A stretch of 64,000 nt of DNA, from assembly GCF_028657945.1 (NCBI RefSeq), contig NZ_CP059693.1:3968001-4032000 (forward strand). The letters run 5' to 3'. The DNA comes from Thalassomonas haliotis (GTDB lineage: Bacteria; Pseudomonadota; Gammaproteobacteria; Enterobacterales; Alteromonadaceae). The notes beneath the pieces are model-generated. The model saw only the letters and a list, made by a program, of their open reading frames with translations, ran no database searches and was not told where the DNA came from. Of the stretch, positions 44,215 through 53,924 are shown in pieces (the stretch's first letter is position 1; every line of letters begins with the position of its first letter). Made by a program: the position numbers and the translations under genes.

Positions 44215-46515
44215 ATGCCAACACTTTCCGCCAAAACCTATCTCCTGGTAGCGGGCATTTGTCTTAGCCTTGTTACCACAGCTTTTACAGCCGATGCAGA
44301 AGAAAGCAACCGCTATCTTGCCGGTATCTCCCTTGAAAATTTACTCAATATCACCATTACCTCGGCTTCCGGCACCGAAGAAACGGTAGCCAATGCCCCC
44401 GCCTCCCTGTTGATCATCACCGCCGAAGATATCTACAAGCGGGGTTATGGTAACTTTAATGACATCTTCGCTGATTTGCCGGGCTTTGATGCCTATGCAG
44501 GCAACGGCGATCGTCCCAACAAGGCTTTCCAGCGGGGCTACCGCCAGCCCTATGCCTCCCGTACCCTGATTTTACTCAACGGCCGGGTACAAAACGAAAT
44601 TTGGGGCCACTACCTGAATATCGAACGGCAAATTCCCATGAGCCGTATTAGCCGTATCGAAGTATTGTACGGCCCTGTGGGGGTGATTTACGGCCCCAAT
44701 GCCTTTCTCGGTGTGGTGAATATCATCACCAAAACCGGGGCGGATCATATGGAAAACACCGTCGAGGGCAGTATACAAACCAGCTACGGCAGCTATCACA
44801 CCCGGGATATCGAATGGGGCTTTACGGCAAAACAGGATGATTTTATTTTTGATATTGCCGGGAAGCTTTTCGACAGCGACGGTCCGGAGCTAAATGATTT
44901 TAGCAGCCGATACGACTTCTACAATGGTGCCGACCTGGCCAATAGCAATATCTGGGGGCCTCTGCTGACCGGCAATAACGGCGGGCCTTTTACCGTACGC
45001 GGCGCCCCTTACGGCCAATATAACGATCCGGATAACCAAAACGGCTTATTTGCCAGCCTCAGTTATAAAAGTCTGCGCATCTTCTACAATAAAACCCAAG
45101 TCGATATGAGCTATGGCATGGAATACCTGTCACGTTATGTCCAGCCCCATGGCCCCTGGTATTACCATAGCGACCAATGGGGGGTTGAAGTCGACCACAG
45201 CTTTGCTTCTGGCTTGCGTATCAAGGGGCTTTATACCGAAAGAGACTCCGTTTCTGCGGGCACTTACAGTGAAGCGGCAGAAAACAGTTATACCTCATTA
45301 TCCTTATGGCATTCCCCTTCAAGCTCAGAGCTGTTTCAACTTGATGGCGAATACCCGCTTAACGACACCTGGCTATTTACCGGCGGCATTAAATATGAAA
45401 AAAAATCCCTGCCCCGGGGGTTCGAAGTCTGCGGTTATTTTAACGCCTTCTCGCCCTTTTGCGGCACCCAGGAACAAATGCCGGGCGAATTGGGGCTAGG
45501 CGCCGGTATCTTTTCCCCCGATAGCGACAACTTTGTGCTGCCGCCGGCTGTAAGCCGCCGCCACCCCGACGAACTGCTGGCGGATACCACAGATGAAGGG
45601 ATTTATGGCCAGGCCATTTACGACAAGAATAACTGGCGTATCAGCGCCGGGATACGTTACGACGACAACAACATCTACGCCAGCACCACCAATCCCAGAA
45701 TGTCGGTGATCTACCGTTTTAACGAGCAAAATACCTTAAAGCTCCTATACGGCGAAGCCTTCCAGGAGCCGCAACCCAACCTAGTGTTTGTCGCCTTTTC
45801 CGCCCGGGCAGCCAGCGAAGATGTCGGCCCGGAAACATTAAAAAACGTTGAAGCCATCTATATCCGCCAGGGAGAATACTGGAGCCATGAATTTTCCGCC
45901 TATCTCACCCGGTTTGAAGGGGTGATCCAGGAAGAGCCAATTCCCGGCAACTTAAGCAATAAAAGAGAGGTTATCGCAGCAGAATACCGCGGACGCTTTT
46001 TCTATGACAATTTTATTGAAGGGGCAGACGCCATCAGCGGCTATGTCTATTACACCTATACGGACGCACAAAGTGATATTTTTTACTCTTACGATAAAGA
46101 CAGTGACGGCAATGTGCTGGGTTGGCAAAACGGCGCAGCCGATACCGGCGATATCGCCCCCCATAAATTTAAGGCAGGGATAGACTTACCTTTAACAGCG
46201 CGCTTATCCTGGAACCTGCGCCTGATCTATCACGGCGAAACCAGGCTTTATGGCCGTAACCCCCTGCGAACCCTAGATCAGAAGCTGGACGCCTACACCC
46301 TGGTCAATACCAACATCAACTGGCAACTTGACCCCTTCACCCTTAGCTTAAAAATCAACAACCTCTTTAACGAAAGCTATTATGCCCCCGGAGACCAGGG
46401 CGCCAACGGCGGAAACCTGGAAACCCAGGCAATGGGGATAGCAGTAGGTTTTTACAGCTCGCTCCTGCCCCAGCTGGAGCGAAATTATGCTTTATCACTA
46501 AAAATCGAATTTTAA
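44215..46515 (+). CDS. TonB-dependent outer-membrane receptor
   Basis: The roughly 766-residue receptor has a signal peptide (AKTYLLVAGICLSLVTTAFTADA) and an N-terminal plug (ETVANAPASLLIITAEDIYKRGYGNFNDIFADLPGFD...RTLILLNGR...RIEVLYGPVGVIYGPNAFLGVVNIITK). A 22-strand type barrel ends in the aromatic KIEF. It imports a large ligand with energy from TonB. The LLNITITSASGTEE start resembles vitamin-B12/siderophore receptors, but the ligand is not clear. The ATG at 44215 is preferred; 44194 is possible. No ABC transporter genes are next to it. Confidence 0.87.
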   Translation: MPTLSAKTYLLVAGICLSLVTTAFTADAEESNRYLAGISLENLLNITITSASGTEETVANAPASLLIITAEDIYKRGYGNFNDIFADLPGFDAYAGNGDRPNKAFQRGYRQPYASRTLILLNGRVQNEIWGHYLNIERQIPMSRISRIEVLYGPVGVIYGPNAFLGVVNIITKTGADHMENTVEGSIQTSYGSYHTRDIEWGFTAKQDDFIFDIAGKLFDSDGPELNDFSSRYDFYNGADLANSNIWGPLLTGNNGGPFTVRGAPYGQYNDPDNQNGLFASLSYKSLRIFYNKTQVDMSYGMEYLSRYVQPHGPWYYHSDQWGVEVDHSFASGLRIKGLYTERDSVSAGTYSEAAENSYTSLSLWHSPSSSELFQLDGEYPLNDTWLFTGGIKYEKKSLPRGFEVCGYFNAFSPFCGTQEQMPGELGLGAGIFSPDSDNFVLPPAVSRRHPDELLADTTDEGIYGQAIYDKNNWRISAGIRYDDNNIYASTTNPRMSVIYRFNEQNTLKLLYGEAFQEPQPNLVFVAFSARAASEDVGPETLKNVEAIYIRQGEYWSHEFSAYLTRFEGVIQEEPIPGNLSNKREVIAAEYRGRFFYDNFIEGADAISGYVYYTYTDAQSDIFYSYDKDSDGNVLGWQNGAADTGDIAPHKFKAGIDLPLTARLSWNLRLIYHGETRLYGRNPLRTLDQKLDAYTLVNTNINWQLDPFTLSLKINNLFNESYYAPGDQGANGGNLETQAMGIAVGFYSSLLPQLERNYALSLKIEF

Positions 46516-46558
46516 TCTTAACCCGGAAAAATGGCAAAATGAATAAAGAGAGCATTTT

Positions 46559-48163
46559 ATGACAACTGGCTACCAGGCAAATAAAACGCTTAAAATCCTG
46601 ATCCTCAATACCGATATTACCGCCGCTATCACATTAAAAAAACTCCTGCTGAGCCTGGGCAAACATGAAGTGGTCATAAAAAAAGATGCCCGGTACCTGG
46701 CAGAGAAAAAACAAACCTTTGCTTATGACTTGATTATTATTCAGGACGAGCATGATTTTACTTTTTCGGGTCCGGACCTTATCCGTTACTTTACCCGTAA
46801 ACACCTGGTCCCCATCTGGTGTAAATTTGTCCTGCTGACATCCGGTGCAAGCGAAGAAAACGCCTGTATTATCTTCCGTCATCTGCGCACAGAAATATTG
46901 CCATCTCCGCTGACGCCAAAAACAGTGCAAAAACTTATCGCCGTCACCCAGGTTTCTTTAAGCCTGTTCCAGCCGGTTTTAAAAAATCTGCATAGTCTGT
47001 CTGCAACGGTACTGGTCAAACAGGTCAGTACTATCGACAGCAGCAAACTGTCCAGCCAGCATAAAGATGAACTGCTTTTATTGAAAATTAAACTGTTATT
47101 TTTGGGAGCGCACCCGGAACTGGCATGGCAACTGACCTCAAAAATTAATCATCCCGGCGATAAATACCGGGAGCAGTTATTTATCAGTTTTACCTCCGGC
47201 CAGAAAGAGCCTTTTATACAAACACTGCGATCGCCCGACATACAAGCATATTACTTTCGCGGTTATGTGTATTATGCCACTTACCTGGCATTAATGGAGC
47301 GTAAACCCGATCAGGCCCTGGCCACCTTTAGCAAACTTGATACTTTGCTACTACGTCCCAACGAAATGGATACTTATGCCCTGTTAGTGCTGCAGAGTAA
47401 AGGCCTGGCAGCCGCGGTAGACTTTATCCGCCACAAGCAAAAAATTAAAAGCAGTTTTTATTATGCCAACAGCTTATCTGTCAGCCTGATGAAAATTTAT
47501 GTCAGCGCCCTGATTTCCGATGATAGCGGAGCATTGGATAAAGCACAAATCGTCGCGGCTTTGGATAAGCTTCTCACCGGCAACACGTTCGCCAAAGGCA
47601 GTTTCAAGTTCGATATTTACGAGCCCTTTATTAAGCTGGGTATGGCAATACTGACAGAAAACGACATTAAAGCAGAATTTGAACAACTCTATAAAGAGAA
47701 AGACAAATATGATGTTATCCAGCTCAATATTTTACTTTATTTCGCCAATAAGATGGCGCTGCCCGGCATATCGTTAGACATTCATAAGCAAATTGAAAAG
47801 TGTTACGCCCGTTTGGAAATGTCGCCTGAATTACTGTCTTTTAAGATCACCCATAAGCTGGTGTTGCAACATACCATGAGTAAAAGCGAGTTAATAAAAC
47901 GTCACCGGGAACTGGGCAATCATCACTGGCATGAAAACCGGCGCTTTCGCGCCCTCAGACATTTTCAAAAAGCCGATGCCTTCGCCGGAAATAACAGCCA
48001 GCTCAAACTTTACCTGCTCACCATAATGTCGGAACTGGGAATTAACGGCTATTGGGATATCAATCCTGCGGCATTAATCGGGGCGATTGACAAAACCAGC
48101 CTGAGCCAGACACAACAGCAAGACTTCGCTCAGTACCGGCAAACAAACCCGTACAAAGCATAA
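46559..48163 (+). CDS. Degenerate receiver domain fused to a helical repeat region
   Basis: The N-terminal 120 residues follow the response-regulator pattern (LKILILNTDITAAITLKKLLLSLG, DLIIIQDEHDF, KFVLLTSGASEENA). The acidic pair and the phospho-acceptor are altered (NTD and QD), so classical phosphorylation is doubtful. The rest (about 170-534) is alpha-helical and looks like TPR or similar repeats (PELAWQLTSKI, KPDQALATFSKLDTLLLRPNEMDTYALLVLQSKG, FRALRHFQKADAFAGNNSQLKLYLL). It lacks a membrane segment or HTH. It follows the TonB receptor gene by 43 bases. A protein-scaffold role in signalling is inferred. Confidence 0.65.
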   Translation: MTTGYQANKTLKILILNTDITAAITLKKLLLSLGKHEVVIKKDARYLAEKKQTFAYDLIIIQDEHDFTFSGPDLIRYFTRKHLVPIWCKFVLLTSGASEENACIIFRHLRTEILPSPLTPKTVQKLIAVTQVSLSLFQPVLKNLHSLSATVLVKQVSTIDSSKLSSQHKDELLLLKIKLLFLGAHPELAWQLTSKINHPGDKYREQLFISFTSGQKEPFIQTLRSPDIQAYYFRGYVYYATYLALMERKPDQALATFSKLDTLLLRPNEMDTYALLVLQSKGLAAAVDFIRHKQKIKSSFYYANSLSVSLMKIYVSALISDDSGALDKAQIVAALDKLLTGNTFAKGSFKFDIYEPFIKLGMAILTENDIKAEFEQLYKEKDKYDVIQLNILLYFANKMALPGISLDIHKQIEKCYARLEMSPELLSFKITHKLVLQHTMSKSELIKRHRELGNHHWHENRRFRALRHFQKADAFAGNNSQLKLYLLTIMSELGINGYWDINPAALIGAIDKTSLSQTQQQDFAQYRQTNPYKA

Positions 48164-48225
48164 GCCAAGCATGCTGCCGCCGGTCCATGGAAAAAAGCCA
48201 CCTTTACCGGCTAAAGTTCAACTAT

Positions 48226-49218
48226 TTAGCCGGGCTTGCCCCCCTTCCCTGTTTCGTGTTTCAGGGCAATCGTATCTTTAAGGCCAACCACAGACTTTAG
48301 GGTATTGAACCAAAAAGGGGCGCCTAAACTAATGAGAATGACGCTAAAGAACAACCCCAACAAGGTTTGCAGTGACAGGTAATAATCGATACTTTTTTTT
48401 GGCAATACCTGAAAACCAAATTTACTCAGGCTGCGGTATTGCTCCAGGCTAAAGCTTGTCGCCTGCTGCTGTACCTGGGCTATCCCCTGCTCCAGCGCTG
48501 CCTGATACTCCATAAGTAAAACCTGCACTTGCTTATCCGATACTGATGGCAGCTGCCGCACCAGCTGTTCAAAGGCACTGATAGCCTCTGCGCTAGTGTT
48601 TTTTTGCTGTTGCTTCAGCGCCTCAAGTGACGGATATAAAGCGGAATATTTATCCGAAAAATCCAAGTTAACCTTTTGAAAAATAGCACTTAAAGATGGA
48701 GACTGGTTTATCTCGGCTTTTTGCTGGATGCTCTGTCCCTGTTGCACCAATGCCTGCCTGAAGTCATTATCCACGGACAAGCGATTGAGTAAGGCAAAAG
48801 CATCCAGTTGCATCAGCAGCACGATAATCGCGGCAACACAAATACTGATTTTATCCATCTGCCTTTTAAATACCGTCCTCATTTCATCTTCTGCCTGTTC
48901 AAACATCTGCTGCAGGCGCACATCCGTTATCGGCTTATCAACAGAAAGCAGATGGTAAACCTCCCGGACTTTATCAAAGTCGACATATTGGGCTTTTTTT
49001 ATCACAATACCCGAAGTTACCTGGAGCAGAAATTTTTTGCCATTAAAACCGGACTCGATTTCGGTAATAGCTGCGGCAAATTTTGACATGCCGTTCACTA
49101 AGCCCAAATGTTTTCTGGCAAAGAGCTGCTGAACAAATTGCACTATCGCCGTCACCAGAACGCTAAAGAGCAACATAGTGGTGATAAAGGCGATTGCTAT
49201 CCCTAAAATATCTATCAT
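48226..49218 (-). CDS. Hypothetical membrane protein (330 aa)
   Basis: It has a strong N-terminal membrane helix (ILGIAIAFITTMLLFSVLVTAIVQF), a second at about 123-143 (ICVAAIIVLLMQLDAFALL), and a third near the C-terminus (LLGLFFSVILISLGAPFWF). A charged, helical domain of about 140 residues lies between the second and third. AAGGA precedes the ATG. It is not a family I recognise. It is divergent from the SIR2-NACHT-LRR gene, separated by 252 bases, so it could share its promoter region; a functional link is unproven. Confidence 0.7.
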   Translation of the reverse strand: MIDILGIAIAFITTMLLFSVLVTAIVQFVQQLFARKHLGLVNGMSKFAAAITEIESGFNGKKFLLQVTSGIVIKKAQYVDFDKVREVYHLLSVDKPITDVRLQQMFEQAEDEMRTVFKRQMDKISICVAAIIVLLMQLDAFALLNRLSVDNDFRQALVQQGQSIQQKAEINQSPSLSAIFQKVNLDFSDKYSALYPSLEALKQQQKNTSAEAISAFEQLVRQLPSVSDKQVQVLLMEYQAALEQGIAQVQQQATSFSLEQYRSLSKFGFQVLPKKSIDYYLSLQTLLGLFFSVILISLGAPFWFNTLKSVVGLKDTIALKHETGKGGKPG

Positions 49219-49297
49219 CTTTTTTCCTTTTTCTTTTACTGGCTCAGCGGCTCAACAGTGGCATTTTTTCTTGTTGTCGATCACCGCGCCCCTGCCC

Positions 49298-49339
49298 GCT
49301 TTTATTTCAAGGCTTTTATTTCAAGGCTTTTATTTCAAG
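49298..49339. repeat. Three tandem copies of a 14-bp repeat
   Basis: GCTTTTATTTCAAG occurs three times in direct tandem in the gap between the membrane protein gene and the SIR2-NACHT-LRR gene. It could vary in number and change spacing upstream of either gene. Confidence 0.8.
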
Positions 49340-49470
49340 GCAAAGCAAACATCATGATTTAAAGCCTGTTTTCTATTAAAACTCCCCGGTGCATGGATAT
49401 AGATAATAAACTCATCTACAGTCATATCAATAAAAAAAGTTAACTGACACAGAAGATAAAAGGTGTTGTT

Positions 49471-52400
49471 ATGGCGTTAACTTTCAACCAGTCACCGGAA
49501 TGGATCGCCCTGGTGAATTTATTGCTCCAGGGACTCGAAGACAACAGCAACCGGCCTGTGCTCTGGGTCGGCGCCGGGCTGTCGGCAGCAGCCGGTTACC
49601 CGCCAACAGATACGCTGATAAAACAGCTCAGCGACAAAAGCCTTAAACCCTTATTGCCCTTCGCGCCGACGGACGAAAACTATGCCCTTGATAGCCCGCA
49701 GCGCTCTTTTACACATTGGATAGCGCATTTCATTCAAGCAAATAACTACAACCAGCTGAATAAAATCTTAAGCAAAGTCTTTTTAGAGCAGCAAAAAGCC
49801 CCCACCGCTATGCACCAGCAGCTGGTGCAATTGCCCTGGCAGGTGATTATTACCACCAATTATGACGAGCTGCTGGAGTCGGCCTTTAAGCAAACCGCCC
49901 ACCCCTTCACCCCCATCACCCTGGAACAAAATTTAGCCTTAGCGCATGCCGGGCGTATTTCCCTGTTTAAGATCCACGGCAGTATCTATGATATTGAGAA
50001 ATGGATTTTTGATGAAGACAGCTATCTGGATTACGCACAAAAGTATCCGCTGCTTGACAGTAAGCTCAAAACCTTACTGCTCAGCCAGCCGATAGTCTTT
50101 ATCGGCTGCTCGATGACAGATCCCAGGATCATTAACTGGTATCTGTGGTGTAAAAAACAAAACAAACTGGCCCAGCTGCCCTATGCCATTGCCATCATCA
50201 AAAAAGAAAACTGGCAACAGCTACCCGGCGATATTACTAAGCTTTATCAGCAAGCCGGGGTCAATCCGTTATTTTTTAAAGAATTTGATGAATTACCTTT
50301 ATTGATTGAGGCACTTGGTGCGGGCATGCAGGCTCCCGAAGCCGCTCCGAAAACACAACAACAAGACGCCGGGGAACATCAGATCCGGCAGGCCAGGCTC
50401 ATTGAAGATATTCTCTATGACGAGCTCACCCCAAGTATCATCCAGGCCATTGCCAATGTCTGGCTGCAGGTGCCCGAAGGCAGCAATTATCTGGAGCACC
50501 TTAAAAATAACCATGGCGCCCGGGTCAAAAATATCGCCAATGCCACTTTTGCCACACTGCAAAGTGATTTTGCCGAGTTAAGCCTGAGATTAACCGGCAA
50601 GCAAACCCCGTTTGCCAGCCAAAAAATGGTTTTGTCGGCGCTGGCCTCCCAGCTGCGGGTCTGTAACCCGACTTTTGATACTGTAAACAAAGTAGATTTT
50701 AAACCCCAGCAACTCAACGGCGCATTAAAATTCCAGCATACCCCCAATGAACTGGCTAAAGCAGATAAAGATCAGCAGGGGCTTTTTGACAAATTACTGC
50801 CGTTATTATGTGAGCTGATCGTCGACTGCAGCGAAGCCCTGCCGGCCTGGAATAAAGACAACCTGCTGGCACAACTGCAAGAGCCCCGCGAGTTGTTTGA
50901 AAAACTCAACGAAGAATTAAGGCGCTGGCAGGAGATCAAAGAAGTCAACCGGGATGAAAAAACAGAAATAGAAGAACTATACCGGCGCGCCGTTGCCCGC
51001 CGTTTCGACGAATTAAGAATTTTCGGCATCAACTTCGGCGGCCGCTCGCGTAAATATCAGTTGCGCGTCGCCTATATCTCGTTAAACACAGAAACCGAAT
51101 ATAACGACGAACTCGACAGTGAAATCCTCTCCACCGAACAGGCGCTGACCGGCTTCGAACGCCTGGTGATCATCGGCGATGCCGGACAGGGTAAAACCAC
51201 TTTGCTGCAATGGCTCACGGTGCAATGCGGCCGTCAGGACTTTAGCGGCGATAAAGCCCCCTGGAATCAAAAGGTACCTGTGATCATTAAATTACGCCAA
51301 GTATTACACCGCAAACAGCTACCGGGGAAATCTGACTTTTATGCCCTGATGGTGGAAGATTGCCAGGTTGAACAAAGCCATCAGAACTGGCTTGATGCGG
51401 TACTTGATGATAAAAGAGCCATTATCATGATCGACGGCTTTGATGAAGTCCCGGAAAACCGCCGCCTTGAGGTCATGAACTGGATCAAAACCCTGTGCCG
51501 GGAGTATGCCGGCAATCAGTTCATGCTCACTTCCAGGCCTTCCGCCTACCAGGATAATACCCTCAAAGCCCTCAATTTCCAGGCGGTAAAACTGCAAAGC
51601 ATGGATCAGGGCGCCCAGCAAAGCTTTATCGAACACTGGCACCAGGCGGTGGCGCTGGAATACGATAAAACCAAACCCGATGCCTATGCCGGCGAAGGAG
51701 AAAACCTGCTGCAACAGCTGAAATTGCAACGGCCTTTACGCACCCTGGCGCAAAATCCGCTGTTGTGCGGCGTACTTTGCATGCTGCACCATGACCGCAG
51801 CGGTTACCTGCCGAAAAACCGCACCGACCTCTACCAGGCCACCAGCCGGATGTTTTTAGACAGCCGCGACCGGGAAAAGAAAATCATCGAAGACGAGCGC
51901 TTTGTCCTGCTCGATCATCAGGACAAAGTGATTCTACTCGCCTATGTCGCCCACTGGATGACGCAAAAAAAATTGATCAGCCTCACCCCGGATAACTTGC
52001 TGGCCCGGCTGGCAGAAAAACTCAACAATTTACCTAAGCTCAATAAACAGCTGAGTGCAGAAGATCTGAAAAGTTTTTTCCTGGAACGCAGCGGTTTATT
52101 GCAAGCCGTTGGCGCCGGTGAAATCCAGTTTGCCCACAGATCTTTCCAGGAATTCTTTACCGCAGAATATTTAATGGTGAAACGGGACTGGGCGACCTTA
52201 AGAAAGAACGCCAGCAAAGATTACTGGCACGGCACCATACAACTGGCGATCGGCCTGTGTCAATCCCGGGAGGATAATGAAAAGTACCTGAGTAAACTAC
52301 TGGAAAAGGCGGAAAAATTTGACAGCCAACACAACGAAAATCAGGCTATCAGCCTGTATCTGCTGGTGCTCAGCTGCAAGGAAGGCCTGAGAGAGATTTC

Positions 52401-53553
52401 ACCTGAATTTGCCGACAAACTCGACGGCATAATTCCCAAAATCATACCGCCGCCCTCAGCCAAGGTACGGGACGCCCTCTCCAACGCCGGTGAGCTGGCC
52501 ATCCCCCACCTGAAACGGCCACAGCAGCGTTCAATACAAAAAGATCATTATTGTGCTTACGCCCTGATACAAATCGCCACCGCAGAGGCTTATGTATTAT
52601 TGCTCGATTATTTCAAAGATAACCGGGAAAGTTACCGGGAAAAAATCACCCGGGATATCGAAAAAATGGACGGGGATATCGCCAAAGAAGCACAACTGGC
52701 CAAGTTAATGATTAAGCAGGGTCTGGACAAGTTTCCACAGCCCCTGTGCAGAAAAATGGCCTTTCTGTGCCAGTCTCCGCCTTTACTGGCGGCCTATGCC
52801 GAAGAAGAAGATCCCAACTTGAGCGATTGGGAACTCTCCCAGGGCCTGGCGCCCCTGGTGATATTTAAAAACCTGTACACCCTGGATCTGGGACACGCAT
52901 ATATCGAGGACTTTTCGCCATTAGCTAAACTGACAGCACTGGAAGAACTCAACGCCAGTTACAGCGAAACTGAAGATTTAGCGCCCCTCAGTCACCTGAG
53001 AGAATTACACACCCTGGAACTTGAAGGCGCCAATATCCAGGACTTGCTCCCCTTGGCCAACCTCACTGAACTGCAGATCCTCAATCTACATTATACCGAA
53101 GTTAAAGACCTAACCCCCTTAGCAAAGCTCAGCAATTTACGGGAGCTTTACCTGGAAGAAACGGAGGTAGAAAAGCTGACCGGACTGAAAAAACTCACCG
53201 CCTTACAAATCCTCGAATTAAGTTACAACGAAATCGACGACTTAAGCCCGTTGGCAAAGCTGAACCGGCTGGAGAGACTTCAATTGGCAGCAACCAATGT
53301 CCGTGACTTAACCCCGCTGGAAAAACTCAGCCGTTTACGTTTTTTGGATCTCGATGAGACCTTGGTGGAAGACCTGACACCGCTGGCAAAACTGAGTCAA
53401 CTGCAAACCCTTTATTTGAGCAACACAGCTATCAAAGACTTAACCCCCCTGAAAAACCTTAAAAGCTTAAAAGAACTTTATGTTCGCGACTGCAATCTCT
53501 CGGATATTAACGAACTTAAAAAAACCTTACCCGGCTGCCGCATTTACACTTAA
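49471..53553 (+). CDS. SIR2-NACHT-LRR protein (bacterial NLR-like, putative anti-phage NADase)
   Basis: This 1360-residue protein has three parts. A SIR2-like domain (about 1-285) has GAGLS (34-38), TTNYDELLE with N130, and H169 in KIHGS, the set needed for NAD cleavage. A NACHT STAND ATPase (about 560-900) has Walker A GDAGQGKTT (569-577, K575), Walker B IIMIDGFDEVPE (D655, D658, E659), and a winged-helix segment (FAHRSFQEFFTAEYL). A C-terminal LRR region (about 1130-1349) has ten 22-residue repeats of the LxxLxLxxTxVxDLtPL type. Residues 290-555 are helical linker. Bacterial NACHT and SIR2-STAND proteins act in abortive anti-phage defence. AAGGTG precedes the ATG. Anti-phage function is inferred from architecture. 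Confidence 0.92.
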   Translation: MALTFNQSPEWIALVNLLLQGLEDNSNRPVLWVGAGLSAAAGYPPTDTLIKQLSDKSLKPLLPFAPTDENYALDSPQRSFTHWIAHFIQANNYNQLNKILSKVFLEQQKAPTAMHQQLVQLPWQVIITTNYDELLESAFKQTAHPFTPITLEQNLALAHAGRISLFKIHGSIYDIEKWIFDEDSYLDYAQKYPLLDSKLKTLLLSQPIVFIGCSMTDPRIINWYLWCKKQNKLAQLPYAIAIIKKENWQQLPGDITKLYQQAGVNPLFFKEFDELPLLIEALGAGMQAPEAAPKTQQQDAGEHQIRQARLIEDILYDELTPSIIQAIANVWLQVPEGSNYLEHLKNNHGARVKNIANATFATLQSDFAELSLRLTGKQTPFASQKMVLSALASQLRVCNPTFDTVNKVDFKPQQLNGALKFQHTPNELAKADKDQQGLFDKLLPLLCELIVDCSEALPAWNKDNLLAQLQEPRELFEKLNEELRRWQEIKEVNRDEKTEIEELYRRAVARRFDELRIFGINFGGRSRKYQLRVAYISLNTETEYNDELDSEILSTEQALTGFERLVIIGDAGQGKTTLLQWLTVQCGRQDFSGDKAPWNQKVPVIIKLRQVLHRKQLPGKSDFYALMVEDCQVEQSHQNWLDAVLDDKRAIIMIDGFDEVPENRRLEVMNWIKTLCREYAGNQFMLTSRPSAYQDNTLKALNFQAVKLQSMDQGAQQSFIEHWHQAVALEYDKTKPDAYAGEGENLLQQLKLQRPLRTLAQNPLLCGVLCMLHHDRSGYLPKNRTDLYQATSRMFLDSRDREKKIIEDERFVLLDHQDKVILLAYVAHWMTQKKLISLTPDNLLARLAEKLNNLPKLNKQLSAEDLKSFFLERSGLLQAVGAGEIQFAHRSFQEFFTAEYLMVKRDWATLRKNASKDYWHGTIQLAIGLCQSREDNEKYLSKLLEKAEKFDSQHNENQAISLYLLVLSCKEGLREISPEFADKLDGIIPKIIPPPSAKVRDALSNAGELAIPHLKRPQQRSIQKDHYCAYALIQIATAEAYVLLLDYFKDNRESYREKITRDIEKMDGDIAKEAQLAKLMIKQGLDKFPQPLCRKMAFLCQSPPLLAAYAEEEDPNLSDWELSQGLAPLVIFKNLYTLDLGHAYIEDFSPLAKLTALEELNASYSETEDLAPLSHLRELHTLELEGANIQDLLPLANLTELQILNLHYTEVKDLTPLAKLSNLRELYLEETEVEKLTGLKKLTALQILELSYNEIDDLSPLAKLNRLERLQLAATNVRDLTPLEKLSRLRFLDLDETLVEDLTPLAKLSQLQTLYLSNTAIKDLTPLKNLKSLKELYVRDCNLSDINELKKTLPGCRIYT
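52858..53517 (+). repeat. Ten 66-bp coding repeats encoding the LRR array
   Basis: The LRR region is built of ten successive units of 22 codons. Units 2-9 are similar in amino-acid sequence (AKLxxLxxLxLxxTxVxDLTPL) and moderately at DNA level. No two are identical, so the array is old rather than newly expanded. The LRRs are expected to recognise a ligand. Confidence 0.8.
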
Positions 53554-53924
53554 CTCATTTGGAATTTCCGCCCTCACTTCAATCCCAACCAAATAGTCAA
53601 GCATAAAAACAGCTGGCAACCCAGGCCGGGTAAGCTAGGGGTAAAAATCGCCGTATGACCTGACTCGAATTCAGTTGGCTTTCCAGAAATGAGCAATGCC
53701 CGGGGAATTAAATCACATCAAACAAAACGGGCTTCAAAAGCAAATCCCCAAAAATGCCGGAATTTTCCCTCCATAAGGCATGTTATCGGCACATAACTGC
53801 GCACATTCCCTCTCCCCCATTACGGCAGGGTCTGTCGTGGTCAATAATAACCTAAACCAAGGCGGAAGATCCCCTTAGCATTCCCGCCTTGAAAGTCAGC
53901 TTTTAAGCGCCGGACTCTTAGTTA
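53554..53924. other. Intergenic region between SIR2-NACHT-LRR and SDR genes
   Basis: No gene in 371 bases. A stem AAGGCGG (53859-53865) with CCGCCTT (53884-53890) lies before the convergent SDR gene stop and may help terminate transcription. No attachment site or transposon ends were seen. Confidence 0.4.

Noticed and set aside
43983-44267. Open frame before the TonB receptor
   Set aside because: It overlaps the receptor signal peptide in another frame, has no ribosome site and no coding character.
49219-53924. Defence island or prophage around the NLR-like gene
   Set aside because: No integrase, tRNA attachment site, other defence gene or transposase was seen beside it. It stands alone between ordinary genes.
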